Numbered from the stretch's first letter, positions 35,501 to 50,500 are shown. The stretch is DNA of 64,000 nucleotides from Pteria penguin (GCA_035048485.1 CM068585.1:19338501-19402500); one strand, 5' to 3'. The notes: generated by a model from the sequence alone, not told the origin. Program-made: numbers and translations.

Positions 35501-38500
35501 TTGTAAAAAAAAATTACCCCGTTGTTATTATTTACAAAGTTTTATTTCTTACAAGTTTCATTTCATCATTCATGATACATAAATTTCAAGCACAGCGTGG
35601 GCGCGTGGGTAATACTAACCATGAACGATTTTTACCTTCGATTTGATAATTATTGGTATTTACATTAATTAAACATTTGACAATTTCATATAGTTTATTG
35701 TAATTTTGTAGCTCTTTTAATAACACTGTAGATTTTACACGAGTTTCCTCTGACTCGGCGACTTCCACTGTGACGTATATAATTATGTACAGAAATACAC
35801 ATTTCTATGTAAAAAATACCAAGACTTATATATTGTGCGATAAAATAAGACATCATTTCATCACTTAGTTTACACTGATCCCCATGTTTCCAGCTTCAGA
35901 TTAACATTTTAATTGCAGATAAGTCTAGATAACTTTGTAAAAGGAAGGTGAGGAGGAGGAAAGGGGGGGGGGATAAGCTATTCATATTTGAGGAATACAT
36001 TTCTTTTTTTAGCCAAAAAGACAAAACTTAGAGCCTATTCTCATTGAAATGATTTGGTTTTAATCCTCTTTAATTAATTTTGGATTTTGGTATTTTTATC
36101 AGTGGCGAATCAAGAATTTCCGAAATTGGGGAAGGGGGGAGGACATGTGAAAGTCCAATATAAGCCAAAATACTCTGCCGATTTAGGTGCGAAATCTGAA
36201 ATTTTACTCATACTTGTGGCAAAACCGAAGTAAGAGAGGGGGGGCGAACCCTATAAATCGCCAGTGTATATATTACAATGAAAGAACAAGTTATGTTAAG
36301 GTACATTTACCACGAAACGCCAATCGCGTGACCTAAGATTCATGAAATAAATAAAGGCTTTTAATACATAATTTTTATTTTAAAAAACTATGTATTGAAG
36401 GCTTTGTAGAAAATAATTATAATATTAATATTCTCCCCGATATACCTGTAATTGGGACTCGAAAACCTGTGTTTTCAGTACAGCTCGCATGAAAACACCA
36501 GCGTCATGTGCACTCCGATGGTCAATCCCATAACGAATTCTATAATATCTTTAATAGTTGACTTCCTAATCAAGTTGCAACATTTTCAAAATAACGAGGG
36601 TATATCGGGGTTACGTCGTCTAGGGCGATCACTTGTCACCTGTGCGGCTAAATTGTTACGTAATATCACCTCAACCGGCTGTTTGACCCAGCAAATATCA
36701 ACCTTCATTTCCTACCTTTTAACAGCTTTCAAGATGTTATTTAGCGATCCTAATAAACTGGGTATCCATAATAATGAATATCAGGTTTCCTGTTTATAAG
36801 ACATTGTGAAGGATTATCATGAAGGAGAGATAAAGAACAGGAATTGAAATCAACCAAACTTGAGGACATTTTGTATTTATGAAGAGTTTATAACATTTGT
36901 TATCAAAATTTTTGGTTTTTTTTTTTTGGTTAATAAATATAATACATATAGTAGATTAATATAGAAAATTAAGCTATACTAAGATAAATTGAAAGATATG
37001 TCATATTTTTCATATTTTTTAAAGAGTTATCCACCCCTGATTTAGGTAAAAAGTTTTTTTTTTTTGCTTATACAGAGCGTATTTTTCGTCATACAATCAA
37101 AATTCCTTCAATATCCTTATAAGTAATCATTTTTAATAAGTTTTTACATTAATATGAATCCTTGTATATGTTTTTAGAAAAATGACCTTGGACATATGGT
37201 CATTTTCATCAAAGTAAAAAAAAAACATTCCTCGTCAAGTTTAAGAGTATATATTTGAGATAATAAGACTTACAACCAATGTTTTTATCTTTTTTCGTAA
37301 TACATGTAGTACATAGAGTAGATTAATATAAATAAATCACAAATTTAGTGCATAACTGATTAAGTTATACACTCATGAAATTGCGAGGTCGTGCATTTTC
37401 ATTTACTGGAAAATGGTGTGAAAATGCGATATTGTCCATTTTTAAATCCTCATATCTTGTAAAGTACTTGAGATTAACCGGTGAAATTTTATGAGTTTGT
37501 TAACTATAAAGTTTACATTGTAACTTATGTATTCTTTGGTATATTGTGATACAAATAAATTATTCATAGGTATCTAAAAATGTGTTTTTAGGGAAAGAGT
37601 TTGGGCCTCCCTAACATTAATATTTTTTCATTATTTTGTAGGTGAAGAACGTTCCGGAAGATGAGAAGTTTTCATTTAGCTACAGAGTAAGTCTAATGTT
37701 ACATTGTGCAGTATATCCTATTAAAATTTCAGCACTGTACATGGTATAAAGGAATCAATATATAAAATCCGCATATTCTACAAGGTTATAGAATTTATCT
37801 TTAATATCAGGTTGTACTATGTTATATTTTAATATTGGGAACTTACATGTAAAAGTTATATTTGTGTCGGATATTGTATTCTTCCCTCACGTTTTCTTTA
37901 GATGTAGTTAACAAAAATCCGATGTAAGGTACAATAATTCTATAAATAGAGTATGAAGGTAATCTTAACATTTAATGTAAGCTATGTGCTTTAAAGCTAT
38001 TGACAGTTTATTAAAAATTCAATAGAAACTGCATTACCTTCCTTTACAAATCTTCATTTTATTCAAATAAACAGGCGCTATCAACAATTTTAATTCAAAA
38101 TATCGATATGGAAAAATGTTACAGTGGGATATTGCCAAAAGAAAGTACAAGATGATAATAGATAAGAATTTACAACTGCTGTTCTCGGGTCGACATTGGG
38201 AAGGGCTACCGCACCTTAAGAGGGTCTACTCAAAGAGCTTTGGAGAGCCAATGGTATGTTTCATTGTAATAAATTACCAAATAGCATATTCAAAATTCCC
38301 TTTATATCGAAATGTAGATTTAAGTAGATGTATTCCAAGGAAGTGATGTTTCTTTTTCATTTATTTTGGCATTTCATTAAAGGTGTATATAATACGTTGC
38401 TCTGTTTATCGAAAACAGGAGTGGGGAGTGGTAAATAATAAAAACATTAACGATTTATCGAAAGTGTAATATCCATATATTTCTTAGAAATACATTTTAA

Positions 38501-41500
38501 ATCTTTTTTCTATGATATACTCATATTTTGTCTTCTTATGTTGTAAAATACCTGCATGTTTGGTTGAATGTAATACAATCTGTGCCTTTCTTCAACAGAC
38601 AAATTTAAGCATTTATACTGAAATCAAGAAAATATAATGAATTGAACAACATTTTCCCTTGTATACTTCTTTCGAAAGTGATGCACGATATTAGGCTTAA
38701 AAGTTGTATGATAAAGGATAGCTATGTTAAAAATAGATGATATGTGATAAATGAAAATCCAGTGTTACAAACAGTTAAAACTGCAGAGACAAACAGACCC
38801 ATACTGCGTTTAACAAAGTTGACGATAGGATAGATAGGAAATTATACAATTTGAGAATAACATGAATTATTCAAAATGAATTCGAAATGAATCCGCAGGT
38901 ATCTCGTTGTGGCCCATAACGATACATATGTTGTAAAGGAACAATCTGATTCCAGCAGCAAGTATACAGAAAAAGACATCATCCAACTTTTAGAATTTAT
39001 TATAGATAATATCTTTGTGATGTTTGGTGGGAAATTGTTCCAACAGATGAATATAAATTTCGCGCCACTTCAGCTAATATGCAGTGTTTGTACTCATGCG
39101 AAGAAGAATTCATACAGTCTCTGTTCTCTAAAGGCAATAAACAATGAGTATCTCGGTTCAATTTTACATACCGATGCATCGATGACGTGTTGGTGATTAA
39201 CAATCCTGTTTTTAAAAAGATCACCTCAACATTATGTATCCAAAGGAGCTCGAGATAAAATTTATAACTGAAAGAGCATCTTCTGCTTCATACCTCGATA
39301 TTCTCCCATCAATTAGTGACGATGGTTCTTTAGTAACCTCTATTTGTGTCAGACATGACGATTTCAATTTCATTATTACCAACTTCCCTTTCCTGAGTAG
39401 CAACATATCTTCCTCTCCCGCATATGGCGTCTTCATTTCACAACTTATACGCTATGACATGACATGCCTAAATACGAAGATTTCGTCTACAGAGAAATGG
39501 TTTTTGCCACGAAATTACTCGCACAGGGATATATTGAGATACCTTTGAAATTGTCACTGATGAAGTTCTATGGTCGATGCAGGGATCTGCCGCAATTTGA
39601 GATCCCCTTTAAAGTATGTTTACCGATATTTTGGGATTTCATCATACAAACTAACCATCTTTACATTTAAGCTATACTTGATTTGAAATAATACGTGTAT
39701 ATACAGACATTTGTTCACGTTTATTTCCGACGCCGAAATTTCAGTTCAACAGCATTCCGTACAGTGAATAGGATAATTTGACTTAGTCTTCTTGTCTCCT
39801 TCATTTGTTCATATGTGCAAATTTATGTATTTACTTCCTCGACTTGAAAGGTTGTTGCAGGACTTTGCTTCGGGTATTTTATGCAAACAGGAGTTGCTAA
39901 CTCCTCCCGGGCACCTGGTCTCACCTCGATTTAATTGGGGTTCGCATTTGTCTGAATATGACACTATACACTATACTGTCCTTTTATGGTTAACCACGCA
40001 TGCTTCGTTGTTTACTCAAAAACATTTCTTTTTATATTAAATAGGACGAAATAATTAATTTTCTTGCTAATGCATTATATTACGCATTGACATATCAGAC
40101 GTATTTTATCTACTAAATTTGGATCTGTGTACAGTGGTGCTCCGTTTATCTGTACATAGTTTATCCAGCACTTTTCCGGACAATAAGTACGGGAAAGGAT
40201 TTACCCAATGTTTTATACTAATAATCAGAAAATCTGCACTGTGGATTAGCAAAAGATTTAGAAAACATAATATATTGATATTTAATACATGTATATTGAT
40301 AACGCCAGGCGTTTCACGCCTTGTCTCAGCCTTTGATTGTTTTAAAGGAGCATGGTTCGAGTGAAGTCGGGAAAAGTATTTACAAAATGTAAACGGATTT
40401 CTTAAACGGCAATCGATTGCTAGTATATTATCTAAGATGTGTAAAACATATCGTTACCAAAGTCGATGTCATAGACGAGATATGCCCGTTTTAAATTTGC
40501 AACATAACCGGGAATACTCCTTGAATATTGATGAGATCGGTCAGAGGAAATCACGTGACAATGAAACTCGAGCTTTGCCCGATTCTAACATTCCTCCATG
40601 TGAACCATTTTTGTTGTTTTCTACAGTGAACATCCGCGCACGCGCATGATTATGGGCGGAGCATCGCCTTAGTTGGGGAATTGATACCAGCCGAATTTAA
40701 TTCGACTCAAATACCGTTATTCTACGAAAACATTGAGGGATTTTAGTTTTAAATTTTGCAATTAACACAAAGTTTATAATTTATACAATACAGGAAAAAT
40801 AAGATATTGTCGTGATTTATTCTTTTCATGCTAAAATTTTCCAGTCTCGGACTATGTCCCTTTAACATATTGACACTGCATCTGTCTACGTCACCAGAGT
40901 ACAGTACAATAATTACTTTTCAACATAGGGGCAGGCGTGGTGTAGTGGTTAAGCGCTTGGCTTGCGGCGCCAACGATCCGGGTTCGATTCCCGGGTTGCC
41001 CCACTATGTTTAAGAGGTTGGTAACCTCCTGCTTCCATTCCGCGATATAACTGAAATATTGTTGAAAGCGACGTAAAACACCAATCAACCAACCAACCAA
41101 CTTTTCAACATAATAATAAATAGCCGAGAGTACTGTCAGATTTCATGTAAGCTATCATTGAATCTTTTCTACGCGAAAGTTTAAACAAAAGTAAAAACTT
41201 CCGCATGTAAAATGAAATTTATCTATATAATTACACTTTTTCGTGTCATGCCAAGATTATCCCAAGTCCTCTCCACCACAGTACACCGGCGCAAAATTCA
41301 GTATTAACCCTTCTAATTGCACTTTTTTAAAACTCAAAACGATATTAAATAAATGTTCTGTATTAATATTGCGATAAATGTAGGATTAGTAGAGCATGAA
41401 GCTTTTATAAGCGGCTCTTAATATTGTGGTACAGTAGAGCACTTATTTGGACATAGTTATTTTGACTAGTTTTAAAGATAAATATTTTTGGGGCGTTTTT

Positions 41501-44500
41501 AGAAGTGTTTACTGATAGAAAACAAGTTTGGGACTGTGCTATATAACAAACTTAATTCAAATTTACTATCTTTTCCTAAACATGATTATGCAAACTTCCC
41601 TGGATATTCTATAACCATGCAATCACCGTAAAGGAAACGCATGAACAAATACATGTTCTTTTCATTGTATATTTTCTTTATTTCTTTTTATACTTTCTTT
41701 CTGCAGTTAAAGACCAAATATCATTCGGCCACGAGCATCACTGAAGAGACATAACTTGTCGAAATGCGCATATGGTGCACAAAATTAAATGGTATATTAT
41801 TCTATATTTATTGTCATGATGTTTTAGCAACATTAACGTCAATTACTTTTGGTCTATAAAACTTCTAACGAAGTCATTGAAAATTTCCTTTTGAGAAATT
41901 TTGAGGCAAATAACGTTTCTACTTTTGATGTTTCGACCCTATATACCTCTCTACCTCATGACTTAATCAGAGCCATATTGTTGTCTCTCATACGCTGGTG
42001 TTTCAACAGAGAGTCTAAATCATACCTCTGTACTTCAGTTACATCTGGATGTTCCTAAAACAAACAATTTAATGATTATATATACTGGACTTGTGCTGAG
42101 TTGTGTAATGCCATCACATTTTTGATGGATAATATTTATGTACAATTTAATGGCGAGACTTATCAACAGATCATTGGCATTCCTATGGGCACTAACTACG
42201 CTCCCCTTTAACAGATTTATTTCTATGAGAGTGACTTTATGCGTTCTATCCAAACCTCTATTGATAGGTTCAATGACACCTCTAGATATCATGGTGATAT
42301 TTTAGTCATTGACTGAGTTTGAAAACAATACTGGTACTGTAACAGGTCCCGGACGATTTTTGAAGTTTTCGGCAAACAGTTTTTACTACAGTGGACCAAA
42401 TTACATGAGGTTTGGTATAGAACAATGCCAAACTTTTGACAAAACCCATACATTAACCCAATATTTTATGCATTTTTACGACTCTCCTTTTCGGCCATTT
42501 TTCCCGACTTCACTGTAATAGTTCCCGGACGATCTAGTCTACTGATATTGTTATTGGATACAAATACATGATATTTGATAAAGTGAAAGGTCAATCTTTT
42601 ATAAAAATGCTTATAATGAAAATATTGCATTATTTGACCTTAAAAACTGATTTTAGGTTCGTTGATCAAGAGCACCTTTCGCCGCGTATGGATATAGAGA
42701 GTAGTTCAGAATGTGATAAATAAAATAGATATAGAAAGCATAAATACAAATTTTTACCATAATATCTATTCTCTTTTAAATATCATTTATTTTGTATAGA
42801 AATATGGATGAATTCTTGCCTATTGTGCTCAAACCAGCAAAACGTCCGGTAACTGTTACTGTCTGGGAACTGTTTCAGTACCAGTATTATTGACATTTAT
42901 CCTCCTGAACTTCAATAAAAAAAACCAATACTTCTGATCAGGAAGCACCTTTCTAGAAATTAAACATTAAAAATATAACAACAATATTCATACAAACACA
43001 CATGATAAACGTGACGACTTTGGATTTCCTATTGTAAACTTACATTATCTCGATTGTAATGCCCCCAGACTCCCATCATATAGTATTTATATTGGTCAAA
43101 CGGTTCAGTTTGTTACAGCCTGCACTAACGTTTTAGATTTTCACGCAAAAAAAATCTGATTACTTCTTACTCAGGGTTATATATATCATGAACTTCGAAA
43201 ACTTTTGGTAAATTTTACAGACCTTATTCAGATATTTTATCTAAATTCGGAAATGTGACTTTTCAGTAATACGTATCCAGCGGAAATTCATGTCCCGATT
43301 TCTACGGTGATCTAGTGTACTAACTAAGGAGGGTCAAAAGTTACGATAATATCATATCGGCTGGTTCTTAACTTATTAAACACCTTTGACATCGACAGTA
43401 CGACACCGAGAGAATGGCTAAGACCATAGTTCTTGATTTGGGTCCGTCTACAACCCAATACAGACTTTTATTTGAGCGTTGCACACTTACTAACAGGGCG
43501 GTGGGGACTCTATGACGGGCCTTGTCAAATTTTTTTCGGAGGAGACAAGGTCCCGATCCTCGTCCTCTCTGACTGTTAGTCGGAACTCCTATTGATCAAG
43601 GATCTGAATTCGCTTACAGACAGGCAGAGCACGGTTTATTTATGTTGATGTCGCATTACGTATTTTAACAGCAACATATTATTCTATAAGCGTTTCGTGT
43701 ATGAAAAAGATTTTATGACCTCTCTTCTTAAAAAATCTGTTGATTATTATGCATTGAAGGGCAGCAACCGCTGGAATGATGACATGTATTTTGGTTGGCA
43801 GAGGATCAACAGCATAAACCATTCTCTAATAAAACTTTGTACAGAAATTCCAGAGAAGTAAGTTCCGTTTGAAAGGTATAGATCAATGTTCATCTTCAGA
43901 TAAGGATTTAGTTTATTTAACTACATTTAATATAAAAATAATAAGATACCTGTACATGTATGATCTAAGTCAGTCAAAGCTTAATGGGCTAGAGACAAAA
44001 AGGATGATATCCAATTACATAACATGAAGAACTATATATGTGCAAACAGGACAAAAAGAAATCTAGAATTATCTGGCGCATTTATATGACAAGGACCCCT
44101 GAGGCAATCAGATAGATAATTAAATACATATAAATCATAAAAATATTTTAATTGTGTATTTCTATATTCTGTATTAAAAAGGATGTACGCCTGAATAGTA
44201 TAAAAGTTCGACAAAACCCATTTACAAAATCATAATCCTGCAACGTCTAAAATGGCGAAACAGAAGTGAGCATGGTTTCCGACACGGGACACGATGTCAT
44301 CTGCTTTGTCCGTTTAGATAACGAGGTGGCATCAATTGCTATTTGCATTTGATTCATACGCATTTCATACAAACTGAATAGAACCGAATAATAAGGGGCG
44401 TTCTGAACTTGTAACGAAATGCCTAAAGGTGTATGCATTGTTTGAAGTTCATGAAGTTTAACAAACAAGAAAAAGAGACTATATACTCATTATTTTATGT

Positions 44501-47500
44501 TTGCTGACAAAATGAAGGAATCTTAGTTTCATTACATTACTTTAGTAGTTATCAAATTTATATGACTTTGAAAGCAATGCGATATATCACCTTGGACTAA
44601 AAGAGATATCAAATTAAGCCTAAGTGATATCTCCTGATTTCCAGAGTATTATCACATTGGTTGCAATTCAAAATGATATCACTATAGTGTAAGATAATAT
44701 CATTTATAATCTAGTAGCTACATTTTGATGATAAATAGTAAAAATAGCGACCCATATATTTAGAGATTTAAGGCCATGATCCGGCGCTATAAACTGAGAA
44801 AATACTTAGGTCATACTTTCTGTTTCTGTTCTGTTCAACAATGAATTAAAAACTGGGAGTTGGATTTTATGGAATTTTGATCGATACATAGATTTAAACC
44901 ATTCTGCATGACAATCTATTTGGACGTTTGATAATGGGTTAAGTTGAAATGAAATACTTGATTTCATTGAAATCATTGATGGGAGGAGAAGTAAGTACAC
45001 GGTTGTGTAGAGACAAAGAATAATTTTTACCGTTATGTGTAGTATGTAGAGACTATAAAAGGTTTATTATCTTAAATGCTACAACTACTCATCCCGGTGC
45101 TTATACTTGATAAATTTTTATTATGATTATGAATATAAACCAAGACAACACCTATATGTTGTCTTGGACCGGAAAGATGCTCTTTCGGCGCCGACATCCT
45201 AACTTTCATTTTTCTGTTTGCATATTGTACGCATGCGTGCACCTATGAATAGTTAGTTTACTTGTGTATAGTTTTGTACCATGATTCCATGCACTTCGAC
45301 TAGCTTGTATATTTAATAATGACACCGCAACTATTTACAAAACATCGTCGTTTTATTCCCATTTTCGATGCCTGAATACTACAGATGTTTTTTCCTGACA
45401 TTTCACAACTTTTGCGATGTTCAATAGAAATAGACATAGCACCAATCCCCCCCCCCCCCCCCACTTTCAACCCTAAATTTACACTTTAATTTCTGAGACA
45501 AACATTTGGATCATGTAGCCTTAAGAGAAAAACGAACATCTACCTACGGTATGATACAAAAGCATTTGACAATACAGCAACAGGAATGAGAAAACAAAGC
45601 GGTCAATTGGTATGGTTAAACCGTTTATTGCCCTTGCTTCTCCACTCACACCGTATAAAGATAATAAAATGAATCTACATCATAAATTTTATTCCAAAAG
45701 CTTTTAAAATAGATTAGAGGCTATATATTTGTAAACGTGGTAAACAGTAATTGTTTTACGCAAAACCTGTGTGAGATTTTAAGATGATAAAGTGGGTGAT
45801 TAACATTTATCCGTCAAATTGACGTACTATTCTTAATCATGAAGCCATAAAGATGCCTATTGATTTTGAGATCAAAGGACAATGTCACAACATCTGAACT
45901 TGAGAAAACTATGCTGAAAACATGATTATTCACATGTCATAACATCTGAATGTAAGAGCTACCCTCCTTTCGCATAATGATGAATTAGCTAGGACCAGTA
46001 TGGGGAATGTATCGCTTTAGCAATACCCTCGGAATGCTCGGATCTTTGTTTATTTATTAATTTATTAAAGGGGGGTTTCTTTTTCGTGGAGTTTTTTTTT
46101 TTTTTTTTTTTGGTTAAAAAAAAAAACAGTTGAATTAGATTTTATGCCTACTTCACATCAGTTTGGATGTCACCGAGGAGATGCTTCGTCCTTTCCTAGA
46201 GGGAAGTTCCATCCAGCAAGCCATCGATGCTAAAAGACTTTTCATGGTAGATTTGAAAATTTTAGATGGATTACCACGTACAACAGAAGATCGTATCGTA
46301 AGTATACCACATCAATACCCTCACTCCTAACGTTTACCCTTAAAACACCTCTTGTCTATTTAGATACATATTTATATGCTCAAAGAGCACACAAATGTCA
46401 TTGGATTTTTTTTTTTTTTTCGGCATTCGGTTTATAGATTTCTATGATTTATAATTTTCTTGTTTGAAATAAAAGTGTGCAATCAAATTCATTTAAGGTT
46501 GTGTCTGAAAGTGTAAACGACATTTTAAGACATATTTCCCCGTTTTGTATCCTTGCTATACGTTGTTTAGATTATTCATATTTTCTTATCTCAAGAAGAC
46601 AAAGGTATTGGGTACAAGTTTTCCAACTTAGTAAAACTCTTTCGCTTACCAATTACCATATATAACATACATTGTTGGACATGAAACATAAAAATATAAT
46701 ATTTATGCATTTATAAATTAATTCTAATGTCGTTACATTAATAACACATATTTATTTGAATTAGCTTTGCTGATACAAACACAATAAATGAAATGGAAAT
46801 ATGTCTAACTTAGTTCGTTATGAAGAGAAAGGAAACGTAAAAGCAAATACATTGACATTTACCGTTGGGGGAAGCGAGGTTGTGTCATGCCAATCTTACA
46901 TATCCCCGCACTTTTCTTACATTTTATGTTCATACTTGCATAATGAATGTTTCCTATATCTGATTTATATAACTAGTAATATTACGTAATACGTAATTTA
47001 ATGTACTCTTTACCAGTAGATAATGTAATAAGATAATAACTGAACATGAATAACGTCAATATGACGTCATTTTCGTTTTCGTAAGTAACGCTATCTTATA
47101 CATTTCGGTGCTTCTGTACTGACCCGAAATATAGGCTTCAAATTTACTGTGATAAATGATTGTAAACTATTCTATAATTAGAGAGAATCTCTCTCTCTCT
47201 CAAGTATAGCTCTGTCGCCAGATAGGGGGGGGGGGGTGTTTAGGTTACTAATTAGTATAGTTCTGTTGCTAGATTGGGGGTTATAGGTTAGAAATTAGTA
47301 TAGGTCTGTCGCTAAGTGGGGGGAGGGGGGGGGTGGTTGTTAGGTTAGTATTTAGTATAGCTCAGTCGCTAAATAGGGGGGCAAGTTAGAAATTAGTATA
47401 GCTCTGTCGCTGGGTAGGGGGGTTTATGTTAGTAGTTAGTATAGCTCTGTCGCTAGATAGGGGGATTTTAGGTTAGAAATTTGTATAGCTCTGTCGCTAG

Positions 47501-50500
47501 GTAAGGGGGGGTATGTTAGTAATTAGTATAGCTCTGCCATTAAATAGGGGGTTTTAGGTTAGTAATTAGTATAGCTCTGTCGCTAGGTAGGGGGGGGTTT
47601 ATGTTAGTAATTAGTATAGCTCTGTCGCTAGATAGGGGTTTAGGTTAGCTCTGTCGCTTGATCGGGGGGTTTTAGGTTAGTAATTAGTATAGCTCTGTCG
47701 CTAGATAGGGGGTTTAGGTTAGTAATTAGTATATTTCTGTCGCTAGATAGGGGCGGGGGTTTAGGTTAGTAATTAGTATAGCTCTGTAGCTAGATAGGGG
47801 GTTTTAGATTAATAATTAGTAAAACTATATCGCTAGATAAGGTGGGGGTGGGGGGGTGTTAGGTTAGTAATTAGTATAGTTCTGTCGCTAGATAGAGGGT
47901 CTTAGGTTAGTAATTAGTATAGCTATGTCGCTATTTAGAGGGGGGGTAGGTTAGTAATTAGTCTAGCTCTGTCGCTAGATAGGGGGGGGGGGGGTTAGGT
48001 CAGTGATTAGTATAGCTCTGTCGCTAGATTAGGGGGGTTATGTTAGTAATTAGTATAACTCTGTCACTAGATGGGGGCGGGGGGTTAGGTTAGTTATTAA
48101 TATAGCTCTGTCGCTAGATAGGGGTCTAAGGTTAGTAATTAGTACAGCTCTGTCGCTAGTTAGGGGGTTAGGTTAGTAATTAGTATAGCTCTGTCGCTAG
48201 ATAGGGGGGGAGGTTAGTAATTAGTTCGCTCTTCAAATATTTACACTGTGGTATTCACAGTCTCCGCTTCAAGCATCTCTGAATAAGTTGTCGAAATGCA
48301 CATTTGGTGCATAAACCAAAGCATATTACATTTCATTCAACTCATGATTAACTTGTTTTAGATGATATTTAAGATCTATTTTGTACGAGTTTATAAATGT
48401 ATAACGTCACAGTGTCACAGTGATAATTCAAATAGCTATATCCGTCTCTGCTTGGTTCCTTGTTCTACCTCTGGTTCTGTCTTGTGTGTCATAGTGAGCA
48501 TTTAACAGTCAATATCTATTTCTGTTAGTTTTCTGGTTCCACCTCTCGTTCTATCTTGTTCTATCCCTTCGCCTTATATTTGACATTGCTTTTGTTCACT
48601 TCGTAGCAAAATGGAATCTTTATATAGACGGAGCTTTTGTCGCACTACCTACTTTTATTTTCATTTTCAGTGTCCAGCTCCTATTGCACTTTTTTTCAGT
48701 GACGGGAAAAGCAAACTGCTTCCAATTGCCATTCAGCTTTTTCAACAAAAAGCAGCCGATAATCCGGTAAAGTTCATTTCTCTACCACATACGAACGTAA
48801 ACGTTACAATCCAATGCATATGGGGGCCAGGTAACGCAGTTGGTAGTGCGTTCGCTTCTCACCAATGTGACCTGGGTTCGATTCCCGGTGTGTTACGTGA
48901 GATGGTGGGGCTGTCACCAAACTGGCTTCGTGGGTTTTCTCCGGGTACTACGGTTTCCTCCCACACAAACGACACCCTTACGCCAAGATCTGTGCCATCG
49001 AGCGAGATTTATATAAGTTGTCAACTTGTTTCTTGATCGTTGTAAAATAAATAAAGTTTAATTCAATTAATGCATATGGGAATCATTTTCAAAGTTTGCA
49101 AAGTGCCATGAAATATATTCATCGAGTTAATATCAATGTAACTGATTTATTTACATTGAAACTTATATACAACTCGATATAATTCATTTGAGCACAAAAT
49201 CCTGTGTTTGAATTTTGTCGTTGGTAACATTTCATTATGTACAGTAACATTTATCTTTGCATTTATTGATTGATAAAACAAAAATATATGTTGTCTAGGT
49301 TTTTCTACCCACTGACCCTCCTTACACATGGCTGATGGCGAAAATGTGGTACAACTTAGCAGATGCTTCTTATCACCAATCACTCACTCATTTAGGTATA
49401 CACTATTATACAGTAAAGTTGTATTGCATTCTATCAAAGAGCTTGTTCGAATCACAAATACGTATTTACTTTACTATGAGATAATCGACTTGTCACAATT
49501 TCGCTTCCGATAGAAGCACAACGCGCATTTTTGTTTGTCCATTTGTAATACTAATATTAATCCTAGAGAGACCTACGTTATTGAAATGTCGAAATTAACG
49601 TCTATGAGTATCATTATTAACATAAAAACAATATCGTTTTTATAGGATTCACACATTTGATAATGGAAGGCATAGTTATTTGTACGCATCGCAATCTCTC
49701 TCAGTCTCATCCCCTATTCAAGCTTCTGGCACCACATTTCCTCTATCTTATTGCCATCAACAAGTAAGTGAATAGGACTTTTTTTTAGCTATTTATCATT
49801 CTGCAATAAATTGCTCTGCATGTCCGTGGCCAGTTTCTGGTATCATATGTCGTTTTCCTTTCTTTGATGATGTAATAAACATGGAATAGTTCCATCACTT
49901 TAAATACAAAGGTCGAATATAAAAGCACAAGAATTGACAAAGACACTACTAAAATATAAAGTAATCAGATTTTCAAGGCACTTTCATCAAGATACAAAGA
50001 CAAACACAAAAACAGAAAGGATGTGTGCACAGTATATAAAGCATTAAACTAAATGAAATAATAAAATGATATTCAAAGCTAAATGTTAACGTGCTGTTAC
50101 AAAGACAGACAGACAGACAGCAGACAGGCAGACAGACAGACAGCAGACAGACAGATATGTGAGATCTGAAATGCACTTGTTTTATCTTCTGTTTATGACC
50201 CAAAAAATTTAAATCAGGAGGGCTTTACAAACTCTTGTGGCGCCAGGTGGATGGGTGGATAAGACGATGAATATTGGCACAAAGGGCATGTTTAACCTTA
50301 CCGCCAGAGGGTGAGTACTGATTGTTAGCCAATCACTATACGTACATTTTGAAAGCTCAGTTAATGAACACTCTCTTACCGGTATGTAGTTATTGCTGAT
50401 TATGGCATTGTTCATAAACTCATTGTGTATTTGTAATCAATACTATATTAACTCACTGTAAACCTGTTAATGAATTGTATCATTATTTTAAATATTTTTA

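Noticed and set aside
36452..36799. 115-codon open frame as a gene
   Set aside because: No domain, promoter or splice partner; it overlaps a candidate inverted-repeat element inside LOX-B intron 1.
47198..48230. Interstitial telomere sequence
   Set aside because: GGTTAG words occur only once per 44-bp unit; there is no TTAGGG tandem run.
48611..49036. A 141-codon open frame taken as one exon
   Set aside because: Only 48671-48766 is LOX-B coding. The rest is intron and a SINE; the paralog and the GTAAAG donor set the boundary.
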